Shown here piece by piece: positions 13,473-26,473 of a stretch of DNA of 64,000 bases. The stretch covers positions 5,116,501 through 5,180,500 of the forward strand of contig JBAMJR010000053.1 of assembly GCA_038501785.1 (NCBI GenBank). Direction: 5' to 3'. Within the stretch, counting starts at the first letter, position 1. Every line of letters begins with the position of its first letter. The notes under the pieces were generated by a model, which saw nothing but the letters and a program-made list of their open reading frames with translations, searched no databases and was not told where the DNA came from. The position numbers and the translations under genes are program-made. Source of the DNA: Myoxocephalus aenaeus. Its lineage: Eukaryota; Chordata; Actinopteri; Perciformes; Cottidae.

Positions 13473-13513
<41 letters not shown>
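13473..13513. repeat. (TC)n microsatellite
   Basis: Pure TC run of about 20 units. It is complementary in inverted orientation to the (GA)n tract at 13171-13212, so the two flank the candidate gpr85 first exon as imperfect inverted repeats. Confidence 0.95.
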
Positions 13514-13515
<2 letters not shown>

Positions 13516-15293
13516 TGGCCGGTAACGCGTTACAGCAGTGGGCTACTCAGTATTCAGTATATAGTGTAAGGGATTACCATTTTACTGGCAGCTTCACAAT
13601 AGAGTCAAGATTAAAAATAAATACATCATAATTATTCTCTCCCTCACACACTGTTTCAGATTGATGTGAATATATACAAAAGCTAAATGTGGCTCATTAT
13701 CCTGTTATAACTTTATTATTACAGGACTTTATTCCCATGTTGGACCTTTTGCGTGCTGTGAGTATCAGGTGTATTAGCTGAATTCTACTTGTATAGCTCT
13801 CTGTCTGCCTTTCATTGTGCTCATACATGTTTCACTCTATAATGTCCCCATTATGTAGAACGCGAAGGGTTAAACCAGGAAGCCTAGTTCACCTCAAGGT
13901 AGAATGACTTCCCCTGTACTGTATATGCATAATTGACAAGCACTTTGGGCACCGTTGTTCATACTGCCAGGGCAGCATGATAAATTCATAGGATTTGATT
14001 TCTCAGCCATGTATGGAGAGAAGGGATGTCACGAGCAGCGTGACAAGTGAACAATGATTCAATCAGCCACATGTACACAAGTGTGCACACACTGAAACGT
14101 TACCGTATACCTGCTCTAAAAGAGTATTTTGTTATGCTCATACATGTAGGGAATGTATGTGTTACAACATGGGGGACAATGTGCATATTTCATTTTGTTT
14201 ATTACAAAGGAATGCTGCTGAGAACCGGCTCCTTTTCAATCACATGTTTAGGAAATATCACTGACTATACTCATTGATAATGAATGCAACAAGTCACATT
14301 AGATACAGTCTCTACTGTATTGAATGTGACTTTTTGCATGAATCATTCATTTCACTGAAAAATAAACCATTTTACTGCCATCCAGAGGTAATTAAAGTGT
14401 AGCCACCTGCTCAACAATTGTATGGATCATTCCAATTTCAAATAATGACTTTAAATCATATGAGGTAATACAATTGAAGAAGTATTTCTGTTTACCACAT
14501 TAGTTTAATCTAAAACATTATATATTAGCTTCAATGGAAATACAGTTACAGAAGTTCAATATTAAACTTTTTATACACATTTATCTGCATGATTACTTTG
14601 AAGATTAAACAAGTGGATCCCATTGTTTTTGCTCAAGACCCCATAACAGAAATTTGTCAGATTTCAGACGTCTATGTATCGTTATCAGTTCTCCCAAAGA
14701 GACAGTTCAACTTTTAACTTCTCAGATGGATTTATTCAAATATGTATTTGAGACCCAAAGAGGTCCAATCATTTTTTCACACAAAAAGATATGATATAAA
14801 AACATTGTTTTAAAGTGTTTTTTCTCTACTTTCCAATTCCTTATCATCTCACAACTCCTCAGACTAATCTTGCGACCCTTAAGAGGGTCCTGACCCCTAT
14901 AGGCTGGGGACCTAGATGAACAATCTGCCACACAGGGGTCATTTTCTTTTACTTTTGACACTTTAATTATATTTTGCTGATAAAACGTCTGTACTTTTAC
15001 AGAGTCCAATTTTTAATGCAGGGCTTTAACTTGTAATGCAGTATTTTTTTATATGATACAGCTATTTTAAGAGGATCTTGTGTCACTGCCCTCAGCCTTT
15101 GTAGATGCTTATATTTGTTTTAACATTTGTATTGTAGTCTGCAATAAAATCCTAAAGAGTCCTATAGGTCAAATTATCCGGGCATGAAATCTCTCCACAC
15201 TTTCTAAATAAAAGAGGATGGAGACGTGATTATACAGCAGACCATTCATACATCATCCAAACCAGAAGCTGTGAAGAGCATCAGATGAATCAA

Positions 15294-15767
15294 TTTATTA
15301 TCCTCAGAGCTACTGCCACATGTAACAGCAGAAAGTACAACGACAGCTCCACTCTTTTCATGTAACCACACTTGTGATATTGTACTTTAAACAACATCAA
15401 TGTGTTGTCCATTGCAGACATGAACACATCAGGAAATCACAGTGATTATACAGTATTATACAATATGCAAGCGTCTTTGAGACAAGACACAGTAACACAT
15501 CAGCAGTCTTTTCATATATAATGCAACAGTGTTTGGTCGCCTCAGCAGTGCAACAAATAACAGCTCCTGTCTTTGGGGGACTTCCTGGTTGTCTCCTTCC
15601 TCCTCCTGCAACAGAGTCCACGTGGTTCCCGTTGTGCTTGGCGTATTAATTCCAATAAGGCACGTTTGTTAGCGGTCGCTTAGACACAAACAGTGCCAGA
15701 AGGTCCGTATTAGACGGATAATAATGCGGTTGGCGGGGACAAGACAGCGCAGGCAGGACAGTCCCTC
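15294..15767 (-). other. smim30: Probable smim30 3' UTR with AATAAA signal
   Basis: Minus-strand sequence following the smim30 stop. The first AATAAA in sense lies at 15299-15294, giving a 3' UTR of roughly 0.47-0.5 kb. No other gene is visible in it. Inferred from the signal alone. Confidence 0.5.
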
Positions 15768-15956
15768 TCACAGCTGGCCGTTCCGTCTCCGCGCGTACCA
15801 GCCGAGGAAGGCGCAGACCCCCACCACGGCCACGATGGCGCCCAGGAGCAGCGCCAAAGCGTCGCCCGCATCGTAAGCCTCCGCCGGCTGGATCAGAGAC
15901 AGGAGCACCAGCCAGACGGTCGCTGCAGCGGTTGTGAGTTCAACTTTGGGAGCCAT
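15768..15956 (-). CDS. smim30: Small integral membrane protein 30
   Basis: Complete 62-residue microprotein in one exon. The second half (GDALALLLG then ARRRNGQL) closely resembles human SMIM30 (59 residues) as I remember it: AGDAIALLLG... and YARKRNGQM. Residues 1-27 look like a cleavable signal peptide (hydrophobic core 12-22, AEA before the likely cut), followed by a membrane helix at about 33-53 and a basic cytosolic tail. Human SMIM30 was first listed as a long non-coding RNA (LINC00998) and later shown to make a membrane micropeptide reported to bind SRC-family kinases; the ancestral role is unclear. The ATG has a strong context (A at -3, G at +4). It lies 4 kb upstream of gpr85 in the same orientation, as in human. 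Confidence 0.93.
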   Translation of the reverse strand: MAPKVELTTAAATVWLVLLSLIQPAEAYDAGDALALLLGAIVAVVGVCAFLGWYARRRNGQL

Positions 15957-16100
15957 GTTGAGCTTTTTTTCCGCGGTTGCTGTTGACTTTCGGGAAGTCC
16001 CTGCGTCAGCGGCACGTGACCGCGACGGCGGCTGGACTTCCTGGTCCGCTCAGCCAATGGGAGAGCTGCTTTATTCTAACCTGCGCGTTCTCGGTGCTCT
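15957..16100 (-). promoter_or_regulatory. smim30: smim30 CpG-rich promoter with E-box and CCAAT box
   Basis: Short CpG-rich block directly upstream of the smim30 ATG. Visible sites are CACGTG at 16013-16018, a TGCGTCAGC CRE/AP-1-like word just before it, CCAAT at 16054-16058 (ATTGG on the sense strand), and ETS-like GGAA cores. There is no TATA box, as expected of a housekeeping-type CpG promoter. The start site is not determined. Confidence 0.6.
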
Positions 16101-16916
16101 CTTAAAGAAGATTCACTTTATATGTCGGCAGGCATTTGCCCCGACACTTAATAATAATAATTGCATAATTCTGCTGTTTTGATTTCTGTTTCGCAGATCA
16201 AATACATTATTTGGGAAATCGACCCCCCCTTATTAGGGACGATTAGGCTGACAGGCTGTCAGTGCTTCACCCCAACCACCCCCAGGCCCTGCTATAAACA
16301 TAGGAGACTATTTTACATCAGTCATGCTCATCAACAGCTCTTCTCTGACACTTGATATTCCCTCTGAAGACAAACACGCGTTGACATGCATCGGCTATTA
16401 TTGTTGTCTCAGACGTTGGTTGGTCAAGGTCTGATCAGATCTCAAACACAGCTACAAGTATTTTCCACATTAAGCCACCTCAAGATCTGTGAATCTTCGT
16501 GGTTTATTATTTCAATTGGGATTTTCCACATTAAACAAATTCTTATCTCCGTTCCCAACCCGGCTTCTGTGCCGTGCCTCAGTACTCTCCTGATCTCCTG
16601 AAACATGTTGAAATTGCTCCGAATATTCCGGGTTGCATTGACTAAACACGCCAACGTCTCAGCCCATGCTACAAATTGTTTGGCTTGCAGACAGTCTATA
16701 TCTCTCTGTGTGCCCTCCTGAGGCACTTTGCCTGTAATTTAATTAGCGAGCACAAGCCAAAGTAAAATATTGACCTTGTAGGGCTGCCATACCTCTGTAC
16801 CTGCCTGCTCCTGGCGAGGAGATTAATCGGCGCACATTCCCTCCTCTCACTCCTCATGCTTTCACACATCATACACTCTCTCTCTCTCTTGGTCCTCCTG
16901 TCTGTTTGGCAACGTG

Positions 16917-16970
16917 TCACACACACACACACGCACGCACACACACAAACGCACGCACACATACATACAT
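16917..16970. repeat. (CA)n/(CACG)n tract
   Basis: Interrupted CA-rich simple repeat, seen directly. Confidence 0.9.
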
Positions 16971-18648
16971 TCGTTTTACAAGTTTTTGAGCCTGATCTCT
17001 ACGATTGCATTTGGCTGAGCACAAGGCCGTTACGAGCTTCTTATTTAGAACATAAATCATGGAACAGATGAAAATCTGTCTGTTTATTCCTGAAAGTTAT
17101 ATTCAGTCCCCAAACTAAGGCCACTTTGGCTCTTAATAACAACATAAAACCCAACGTAAGAGATGTTTTTTAATGTGCTAAGCCATCAGAGGTGTCCTCC
17201 AGATTCACACTCTGCTCTATAGATGCACACAGCAGCAGCAGCAGCACTTATCCTGGATCTCAGCAGTGTTGGTAATTGATCAGTGGGAGGATGAGAGAAT
17301 ATCCAGAGATGAGAGTGTTTGTCAAACAGGCCAGGACAGTGACATTAATCTTCCCTACTTATGTGTTCTGCATAGTAATGTGCTGCTCAACACCTGAAGG
17401 CTCCATCCCCAAATCCGTACACTTACTGAAAAGGACTCATGTGTATGTGCACCACTGAGAAATAGTAAATCTTAATACTCCTCACTTTTTGTATAGGGAA
17501 ATATAGACTATAATGATAATGCAGCTCTATATTGGCAAAAGACCAAACTGCCAGCTCGCAGCAGCGGGTGGCCCGGTAACCTGAATTTCCAGTTTCTGCG
17601 TGTGTGCATTTCCAGTGGCTCCACTTTTTATTTATCCCTTCCCTTTTGACTTTAAGAGACATTTCTTCCCCCTCAATGGCGTTGAAGTGCTGGCTGCCAG
17701 GAAGTTAGTGGCATACCTGGCAAGGAAGGCACACCATAAAAACATAAATCTCAACTGGTCTTTTAATTCAGTATGGGTTATATAAAATATTGTATATGCG
17801 TGTAGGTTAGTGGTAGTTTGTCTCACTAAAAAAAAGAACCATCACATTCTGTAATGTAATAAAAACAGTTTTCAAACATTTTTATATTAAATATATACAC
17901 GACTCCAGTTTGAATCTCCAGCTCCCTGTTGTTTTAGTTAAGTTTGGTCTACTGAATTATTCTGCCAAGGACACTAAGCGTAGGTTTATCTCTCCTTAAA
18001 TGTGTTTGAGGTAAAATGAACTGAAAAAGCCAGTTCTCAGAGTCCCTGGTTTTGTAAGCAGCATCCATCCTCAATTACTTTCTGCAACAGTGAAGACAGA
18101 GCTCCACCTTTACCAAACAGCACAAAACATCTTTCCCTGAAGATTAATTATGTTCTGAAATTGGTTTCTCAGAAAAAAAAAACCTGAAAAGCTGACCCTT
18201 TAAAGCAATTGATGCTTTTGTAGTGGTTCAGTGCCCCATCTATAATGAATTGTACTGCGAGGGACATGACAAATGGATTTTCCTGTGTCTTTTGTGGCAC
18301 TGTTGGAAATGTTAAAATACTTAGGAGGGCCTGAATCAACACCAGGAACGAGAAAGAAAGGGCAGCTCGGCTCTGCGTAACACTGTTGGACCACACTGAC
18401 TCACACACCGTTAGGGACGTGGGATGAGCTGAAACACATCACAAGACCTGCAAAAAGATGAATGACGCAGTGCAATTATCTATTCATATTGGAAGCTGAG
18501 AGGGCGTCTGAGGGTGGATGCTTGGCAATCACGCATCTGAGTGTTACGCTGACAGTTGTATAATGCTTTAAAGGGTAATCAATTCATGCTTACATTTTGC
18601 TTTGTTTTTGCATGAGACTGGACATTTGCTTGAGATAATTTGTCCCAG

Positions 18649-18651
<3 letters not shown>

Positions 18652-18700
<49 letters not shown>
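18652..18700. repeat. (AT)n microsatellite
   Basis: Uninterrupted AT run of about 24 units, seen directly. Confidence 0.97.
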
Positions 18701-18703
<3 letters not shown>

Positions 18704-18911
18704 ATATATTATATCGATGTAATGTTATCATGATGCAGTTATAACCTTACTTCTCTGCGCGTTCCACTGATATTTGAGAGTTTATCTTCTATTAATCATT
18801 TTTTTGGCTGAGTGCAGCTGAGGCCCAAGTTTATGGAAAGATTCAAATCTGGCTATGTTACAAAAAATAATAATTAAAGGAGAGCTTTTGGTATTCGACC
18901 TGGACTCATGA

Positions 18912-19560
18912 CTAATGGGCACAACACTTTTTTAAATTGGCTCAGTTTTGAGCGAGAGCGCTGCGCCTGCCAGGAGCAAAACGAACTGCGAGGGCAAATG
19001 TGCAGCGTCAATGTAACATGATGTTTACTAAAGTAGCTTTTTTTTTCTCTCCCACTGACGGGCTCATATTTGTATGCGAGTGTCAGACAACATTATGGTA
19101 AATAACCCTCTGGAAATTCATACCTTTTTGCTTGTCCTGGTCTGTTTCTGATTGTGTTCAAGTTCCGCTCGAGGAGAAGTCTCGTTCTGAAATCTGAATA
19201 TGAGGCAGCAACAGGTCCCACTCTTTACATCACTCTTCCTCTGTGGGCATTGGGCCATGACATTGAACACATATTAGATAAAACGTTCTGTATTCCAACA
19301 CAACACACTCTTCCTGGTACTCCTATATCAACCTCTCGCTCGCATTTGTTCCAAGTCACCTCCCACAAGATTTCAGAACGAGACTTCTCCCCTCCTTCTA
19401 TGTGATGTCCTTTTCCGTAATGTTGTCAGACACTAATAACAATCTGAGCCTCGAATGGCAAACACAACCACTTCTCGCGTACGTAACGTTACATGTACAG
19501 TGGCTGCGGCACTCTCGGTCAATACATAACCAATCTAAAAAAATAGTTGTCCCCACAAAA
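18912..19560. mobile_element. Long imperfect foldback element, non-coding
   Basis: The two halves are reverse complements of one another. The inner arms are identical for 23 bases (19173-19195 and 19368-19390). Further out, 19080-19098 matches 19415-19433 in inverted orientation with two mismatches, and weaker pairing continues to the CGAGAG/CTCTCG words near 18952 and 19515 and to T-runs beyond. The loop is about 170 bases. No transposase is encoded. It is most likely a MITE or foldback transposon; the outer boundaries are approximate. Confidence 0.65.
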
Positions 19561-20700
19561 ACATGGGGAAGTACAATCTAAGCTGAAAAATACCCATTGT
19601 TCACTTGAAGGTCTTTGCTGTGATTTATTTCCTACCTCAAGAAGGTTCTGGTCTCCGCAAGTTCATAGACTGAAATGTACTAATATTCATTGAAGCATGT
19701 TTTTGATCGGGGACCATCTTTGAAGCATCTCCTTCAATAAGGAATTCATTTCAGAAATATATTGGCATTCTTTTGAAAAGTTGAGCAATGTATCTTCAGA
19801 TTGGTATCCAATGGCTTTCAATGGGCAGCTACTCTGCTCGAAAGTTGTGGGCTGTAAAACCAAAACAATCAGCTGAAATCTAATAAAACACACACTATCA
19901 GGCTACAGGCAACTGCAGAATCAGGTAATAATTCTCTGGGTTTGTCACAATTACCGACTTCTTTTATGCTTCTTTGTTGTAATGAAAATATGAATTAGTA
20001 CAGTCTATAGTATCTACTCTTCACATTCAAATGAAAGGACCACACTAAAACACTTTCTGGAAAGTTCATTTCCACACTTGGTTAATTTAGTGTGGTGCAC
20101 TAATAAAATGCAATCAAATGAAGCTGACATTATCCTCATATTATATATTAAATATGAGCTTCAAGAGAGATATCTAATGGTTGTCATAGTAGTTTCTTTC
20201 TGAAGTAAGTTGAAGCAGAGTGAGTCCTAGCAGTGTGTAGCGTAGGGCAGGAGTTTGCCTCAAGCTTGACAGAGAGATATGAGACATTTATTTCAAAAAG
20301 AAAATATCCCAAAACAATGCATCACAATGATTTATCACACAACTTTTAATACGGGAAAAAAAAGAGTCATTTTGGGAGGAAACCTCATAGTTTACAAAAT
20401 GATGACTCTCAGGCTTGGTCCTTTCCATTTTTCATGTATCAGGTGATGAATCTCCGGTGAATATATTTTACTTTAATGGGTTCTAGTGTTTTTGGAGAGC
20501 TGTTCAAATGGTTTCATTTCATTAGCATATGATTTACTGTCGAGCCGCTCTGAAACAAAATAGATGGACGCCTTTGAATAGATGGAAAACAGTGCAGTGC
20601 TGATTTACTCAAGGTGATCAAGATTTCCTCAGCTGCACACCAATGCGTAGCCCGCGTCAAATGGGGCCGGCAGCTGAGTACATCACAGTTACTCATCTCA

Positions 20701-20701
20701 T

Positions 20702-20732
<31 letters not shown>
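20701..20732. repeat. (TG)n microsatellite
   Basis: TG dinucleotide run, seen directly. Confidence 0.95.
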
Positions 20733-21184
20733 CACATGTATATGCATGGGAGATTGATAGCTCATCACATTTCCTGTCATGGTGTAAATGTCACCTCTGT
20801 AGCTTGCGATTATGAACGCAATGATGTGGTTGGTTCGTCATCTGCAGTGTTCACTTCCATGGAAATGTCCATCCAAACAGACACACATACACAAAGTCAC
20901 AGGTTAAAAGACAAAGTGATATAGAATAATTTGATCGTGTTATTTATTGATATAATGCTTGATGCTGTTTTGAAAATCGGCCCTACTGAGGTGTCTGCGT
21001 GTGGTTTGACGCGGCCAACAATATTTTGCGCAGCTTCTTGCTGGACCGACAGTCGTTGTGTTCCTCAGTGTGATTTTGTCCTCTTTGTTTTTGTTGTTTG
21101 TCCTTATCTCACCTTATATGGCATACTGTATGTTGGCTGTGTATGTGTAGATGTACTTCTCCTTACTTGTTCCAAAAATGGTAC

Positions 21185-21300
21185 ATTTTCTTTACTCTGG
21201 GACTTATGCTAAGCTATGCTAAGCTAATTGACTGTATGGCTCTAGATTCATATTCGACACACGCATATAAGAGTGGTATCAAACCTCTTGTCTAACCCTC
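21185..21300. mobile_element. Partial copy of the 4.4-4.8 kb dispersed repeat
   Basis: Shares with the right part of the 4.39-4.82 kb element the ordered words TGCTAAGCTA, a CATATT/CATACT block, AGAGTGGT and a TCTAAC end. The left half of the element is absent or too diverged to see. Confidence 0.55.
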
Positions 21301-21744
21301 AGCAAATACACATATTGCTCTATAGTAATGGCCACAGTGGTGCTATAAAACAAACCAAAGCATCCCAACATTATGAGTAAGAAAGAGTTTGATGAAGGTC
21401 ATGATAATGCTGCTTTATCAGGGCTGGAGTGTTTTATTTGATCTCATTCATTTGGCAGCTCTAAAACACATTGAGCGCCAAACAATAAACCACCGAAGCT
21501 GCCACATTTAATATATAAATGTATTGCCACTGTTGGTCCAATATGACTAAAATCCATGAGCAATAATATAGTATTTCACAATAATTAGCAGCATATAGAG
21601 GTGTTCGTTGTATTTTTCTACGATCTATCTATTTTGATTCAGATTTCAACCTCAACCGTTATCTGGTATTTTTCATCAGTGACTCTTTCGTGAGAGATTT
21701 CCATGGAATGTTTAACAGACTGTCATGTCTCCCTTGGCATGAAC

Positions 21745-21930
21745 TGTAACTGTAACTTTTCATCTAGCTCCATCATCAGGTCAAAATGTCCATTTGTCAA
21801 AACTTTTTGCTTAACATTAGCCTGTTGGCATTGTCACTGTGAGCGTGTTAACATTTAGCTCAAGGCACCCCTGTGCATGTGTCTACAGCCTCACAGAGGC
21901 ACTAGCATGTCGGCAGACTCTTGAGTCTAC
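21745..21930. mobile_element. Dispersed repeat fragment, copy 1
   Basis: Bases 21753-21780 match 54459-54486 at 27 of 28 positions. Similarity continues through the CATTTAGCTCAA, CGCTGTG-like and AGCCTCACAGAG words. The ATTTAGCTCAA...CTCACAGAG wording is familiar from a repeat common in teleosts. It is non-coding. Confidence 0.6.
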
Positions 21931-24900
21931 AAAGGGTCTCAAAAAGGGTACCATGGTAGCATAAGTTTTTAATAGAGTATGAGTGGCCTTGGTGGTAATC
22001 CTATTCCTAACTTAAACTGTATTAATGGTATTCGCTCACTGGATGAGACCAGTGTTGGAGATATACTGACCATGCTGAAAATGCAAGTGTTAAAGCAGAG
22101 TACACAGAGAGGCACAAAAACATTACGGATTTACCAAGGTTTCAACATGATGGTTTTTCTTCAGGGTATTGCGGGACATAAAAACAGCAATAAATAAGGG
22201 ATAAGGCACAGGCGTGCTCAGTCATGAGGAGGAGTGTCCTCACATCACATTGACTTACTATGGGAGAATGTTGCAGCTACCTGATTAGACATTTAGAAAA
22301 AAACATTAGAAAAACTGTTTGATCAAAAACTTCATCAGAAATATCTTCTCTCCCCACTGCACCCACATTATTCGCTGTTATAGGGTTCACCCTTTTCATT
22401 TTGGATCTCATTCATGTACTAGGAAGGACACAAAATAGCTGCAGTGAAAGAGCCCTCTGACATCAGGTGAAGGCGAAGAAGGAGAATAGAATGGAATAAC
22501 TTCAATAGCTCAGCAGTGCAAGGGCGTTATTACGACATGATGAAAGAGAGACATAACCTCAGTTTGCTGGAGCATTCATTATGATCCTCAAACATTTCTA
22601 AAGGCGTGCCCATGTTTCATACAGCCAGGTTCTTCCAAAAATGATGTGCCTTTTTATATATTTAGAAATTGTGATAATCCAATTGAGCGTTTTCTCTCAT
22701 TCTCTATTTGAGCTGTTACGCCTGGGCCACACCGCGGCTTGTGCTCGACCCCGTCGCCGACCTGTTCCCTCATGCATCATGTCAAATCGCCGCCGTAAAC
22801 AACCTATTAAGTGACCTATTTATCTGGGCCAATTCTGCTGGCTCACTCGCCCCAATTACTTTGCCGGTGGACTGTTTATTCTGGACCACTTCACATTGGT
22901 TTACACTTAAATCAATACTTCTGCAGAACCAGAAACAATTCTATGTGCCGGTCCTTTCAGCACCACTTCTCATGCATCCGGAACACGTTAAATCATAATA
23001 TGAGGGCTTTGCGGGGAGAGCGCATTGCTGTACATGTGATATTCTGTCTTGTCTTGTTTTTGCTTTGTCGTTTCAATTAGGGTTATCAAAGATAAACGTC
23101 TCTTGGGAACATGCATCTCAATGGCTGCCAGAAAAAAACACAACAATATTATAAATTTGTGGCTTTATGTTCGTAAAAAAAACATGCACTTCTCTGAGTG
23201 CAGCCTCCCAGGCCGAAGAATGCTTCAGGACGTCCGTTCCATTTACTTATGAAGTTGTACCAGTGCTTTTTCTGCAATTGAGCCGTCAGCGGCTGTCAGT
23301 CAGGGGAAATTAACGAGTCTGCTGATTGCACTGCTGGTAATTACAGAGTGCAGCTGGAGCAGTGCTGTGTCAAGCCTCAGAGATATTTTAAGCTTACGTC
23401 TGTCCTTTCTCCCAACAGCCAGGTCAAGTAATGCTCTACAGAGGATCAACTGAGGGCGCCAGTCTGACCACAGCCCATATCTGCTACCAACAGGAGGGCC
23501 TCGTGGGTTACAGGCAGGCTGCCACAACCGGAACGCTCACAGGTTCACGTCCTGCAGTGGACGATAAATCTATGTCCTTCAGCAAAACACTGCATCTTAC
23601 CTGCTTGCCCCACTACAAGTCACCCTGGATAACTTTTCGTTTAACGCTTATAATGATGCATGGGCGATAAGAGTGTGATGAAGAAACTGCGCAGTGTGTT
23701 GATCCCTGAAGGACAGGCACTCTAGAGATAAACTCACATATGCACTGCATAGAGCAGACAATGCATATTTAGTATAGCATGAGCAACATATTAGATCATG
23801 TGGTGGATTGTTTAGCAGAGAAAATTTGGGAACGGATTGTCTTCTCTTTGAGACTACCAGGATTTCTAAAACGCAGCTTCCTAGCCTGATAAAGTCACCG
23901 TGCGCCAGGATTCACTTAAGAGCCACAATCTTCCCAGTTAGTCAGAGAACATTGTTAAGAAAACTGGCCATGTCGTGGACTGAATAAAGTTTAAGTGTTC
24001 TTACAGCAGTCTATAAAACTGTGTGTAACAAATGACCCTGCCACTTAGCCTTTTAACAGAACTATCTGGCCGACAGAGGCAACAAGAAACAATGTAACTG
24101 TCCTCAGCAGGTCCATTTATTAGTCCACATGGATTTTACACGATGCCGACACATAATTCTGCACACATCCGCTCTCCAAAGGTCTATGCTCACGGAATGA
24201 ATGGGCGCACTGAGACGGGTCGCATATGTGTATTAGCATGCAGCTCTCTCTCCGGCTGAAGCCTGACTATACACAAAAAGTTAAGATGACACCATTTCCA
24301 TACTGCCTGCGTCGTCACTTGTGGTCGTGTCAAACATCGGGGTCAGTGCTCAACAAAAGACACCACCATGAAGTTTGACTTTAATTACCAATTTCACATT
24401 TATAAATGTGGGACTAAAATATTTGCTGGATAAATAAAATAAATACACAACGACAAAACTTATTTTGTTCCCACGTTGCTCCAGTAAAATGCTTGTCATA
24501 GCAACTGCACCGTCTCAGCTTGTTTTTGCATAATTTCTGCTCATTTTGTTCTCTTCCTGTCATCCCAGAGCTGGCCGTTTCCTACCCAGCAAGTACTTTT
24601 CCTCAGCTCTTCAGCAACTGATCATCATCTGCCAGCGACTCATCATTCTTTCCCCTAATAAGCCACTCAGTATTTATACATCCCCACCTACACACTGTTT
24701 ACACTGTCCTTACCTGACGTGTAACCTGCTGCTGACATCGCTTATAGTTTGGCATTTTGGAAGCTTATTTTTCCTGAGATAGCCCGTTCAAAAAAATGGA
24801 CCGGACAGACGTACGCACATGCACTGCACGAATAAGCATATTTCCTAAAACGTTAGACCCGGTAACAGTTTACCTTTTCAGTTTACACAACACTTACCAT

Positions 24901-26473
24901 AATTGTCACAAAGCCAACAGTTTGGAAACGGTCCTCTGGTTGAACATGTCAATTGGCAATGCTGCAGCGTTCGTGTTTGGCCAGACATTGTTGGTATCAT
25001 TTGTGATCATTAACAAGGGTTAAAAGCATTTCAGCATTTGTCTCACTCTTCCACCACTTCACAGGCCTAATTTACATAGTTAGCTACTTGGAAGTGCACA
25101 CATGCCATAAAAAGTGAGTGGGCACGCTCTCTGCAGAGTCAATCCACCTGAGGGAAAACTAAATCATACAATTCTTTGCCAGTGCAGCAATGGTGCTATA
25201 TTGAGATGTTGTGCATAGCAGTGCTTCAGATGGATGTTTTCACAAAATGTAATGAGACATAGAATCCTTAGTTTGGATTCCATGTCTCTGGTGTCAAAAA
25301 TAGGGCAGTCTGTTCATATGTTTACCAAAACAGTCTAGTTGCTAAATATTGATTCATATTTGCTCGAGCATATCATTTTGCAATGCACTTCTCACCTTGC
25401 TGTACCCATCATGAATAACATGGCTGCATTTGCTACTCTGAATATAATGTGTTCAGCTGATGCACCTCCCTCCGTTTTGTGAGAACATGCGTTCATCCAG
25501 GAAATGTCCAAGCATGTCCAGATCCTTTCATCGCCTCGAGCCAGCACCCAGTCATGCTCACCGACACAACATAATGTCAGAGAGCGGGCAGGATTTGACC
25601 CTATCCAAGCCAATTAATGTGACTCGAAAAGGTGTGCCAGCTAGCGTGATGGGGAAGGAACCAAGTCCATTCTTCCCTTCCAGCAAACACACCCGGATAC
25701 ACACATACATAGATGTATCTTAGAGTCCGTGTGCCAGGCTGCTGTGCTCCAGTTTGTGCTTTAAAAATGTACAGAGGTGTGAAGCATCCCATTCATACGC
25801 AAGTCAGAGCATTATTTAGTCTCTTTTAGAAAGCATCTACTACATTTTATTTACATTAAAAAAAAAAAAATTAAATGTAGTACTGGAGGACAGAGACACA
25901 CAGCCATCCCTCCTACACATCATCAAAATCCAAAAAAGAAAGCATAAATTGTGATCAAAATGACACATTAACTAATCTATAGCAGGCACAGGCGCAACAT
26001 CAAAACAGTCACACCACTCCCTAATGAAATCTTCCCCTTTAGACAAGCAGTAACTACCTCAGTAGAACAGGTCAAGGAATGAATGTATTACTGGAGTATA
26101 TTTCTTCGTCATTCTATTGTTGTGAATCAACTATCCATGCATTAGTCACAGCTCTCCAAGCAGTAGCCTTTAGAAACTCTCCAGCTTATAGTAAACAACA
26201 TTATAAAGAAACAAATATAATTGTGTAAAGAGGCTCAGTGTGGCTTGTCCTTTGTGGTGGGAATTCAGAAAATCTAGTTTTAAAGATAACCTTAATAATG
26301 GGAATTTGGGATTCTATTTTATTAGGAAGTGTCTTTATGCCTCTGATGTTGCACACTTATTGAAGAGTTAGAAGTTTAGACCGTGTGCATGTGCATGGTT
26401 TGTGTGTAGATATAGTCATTTTGCAAATGAGTGCTAAAACTGTAGCATTATTTGTGTCTGAAGAATGTATTAA

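Larger units (their letters stand above)
11777..15293. other. gpr85 5' intron/promoter region and spacer to smim30
   Basis: No coding region is recognised. The span contains a 26-A run at 11894-11919, a CAGA tract near 12.11-12.13 kb, a 16-17 base T run near 12.63 kb, the candidate gpr85 promoter at 12.93-13.47 kb, and featureless AT-rich DNA from 13.5 to 15.3 kb. Confidence 0.5.
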
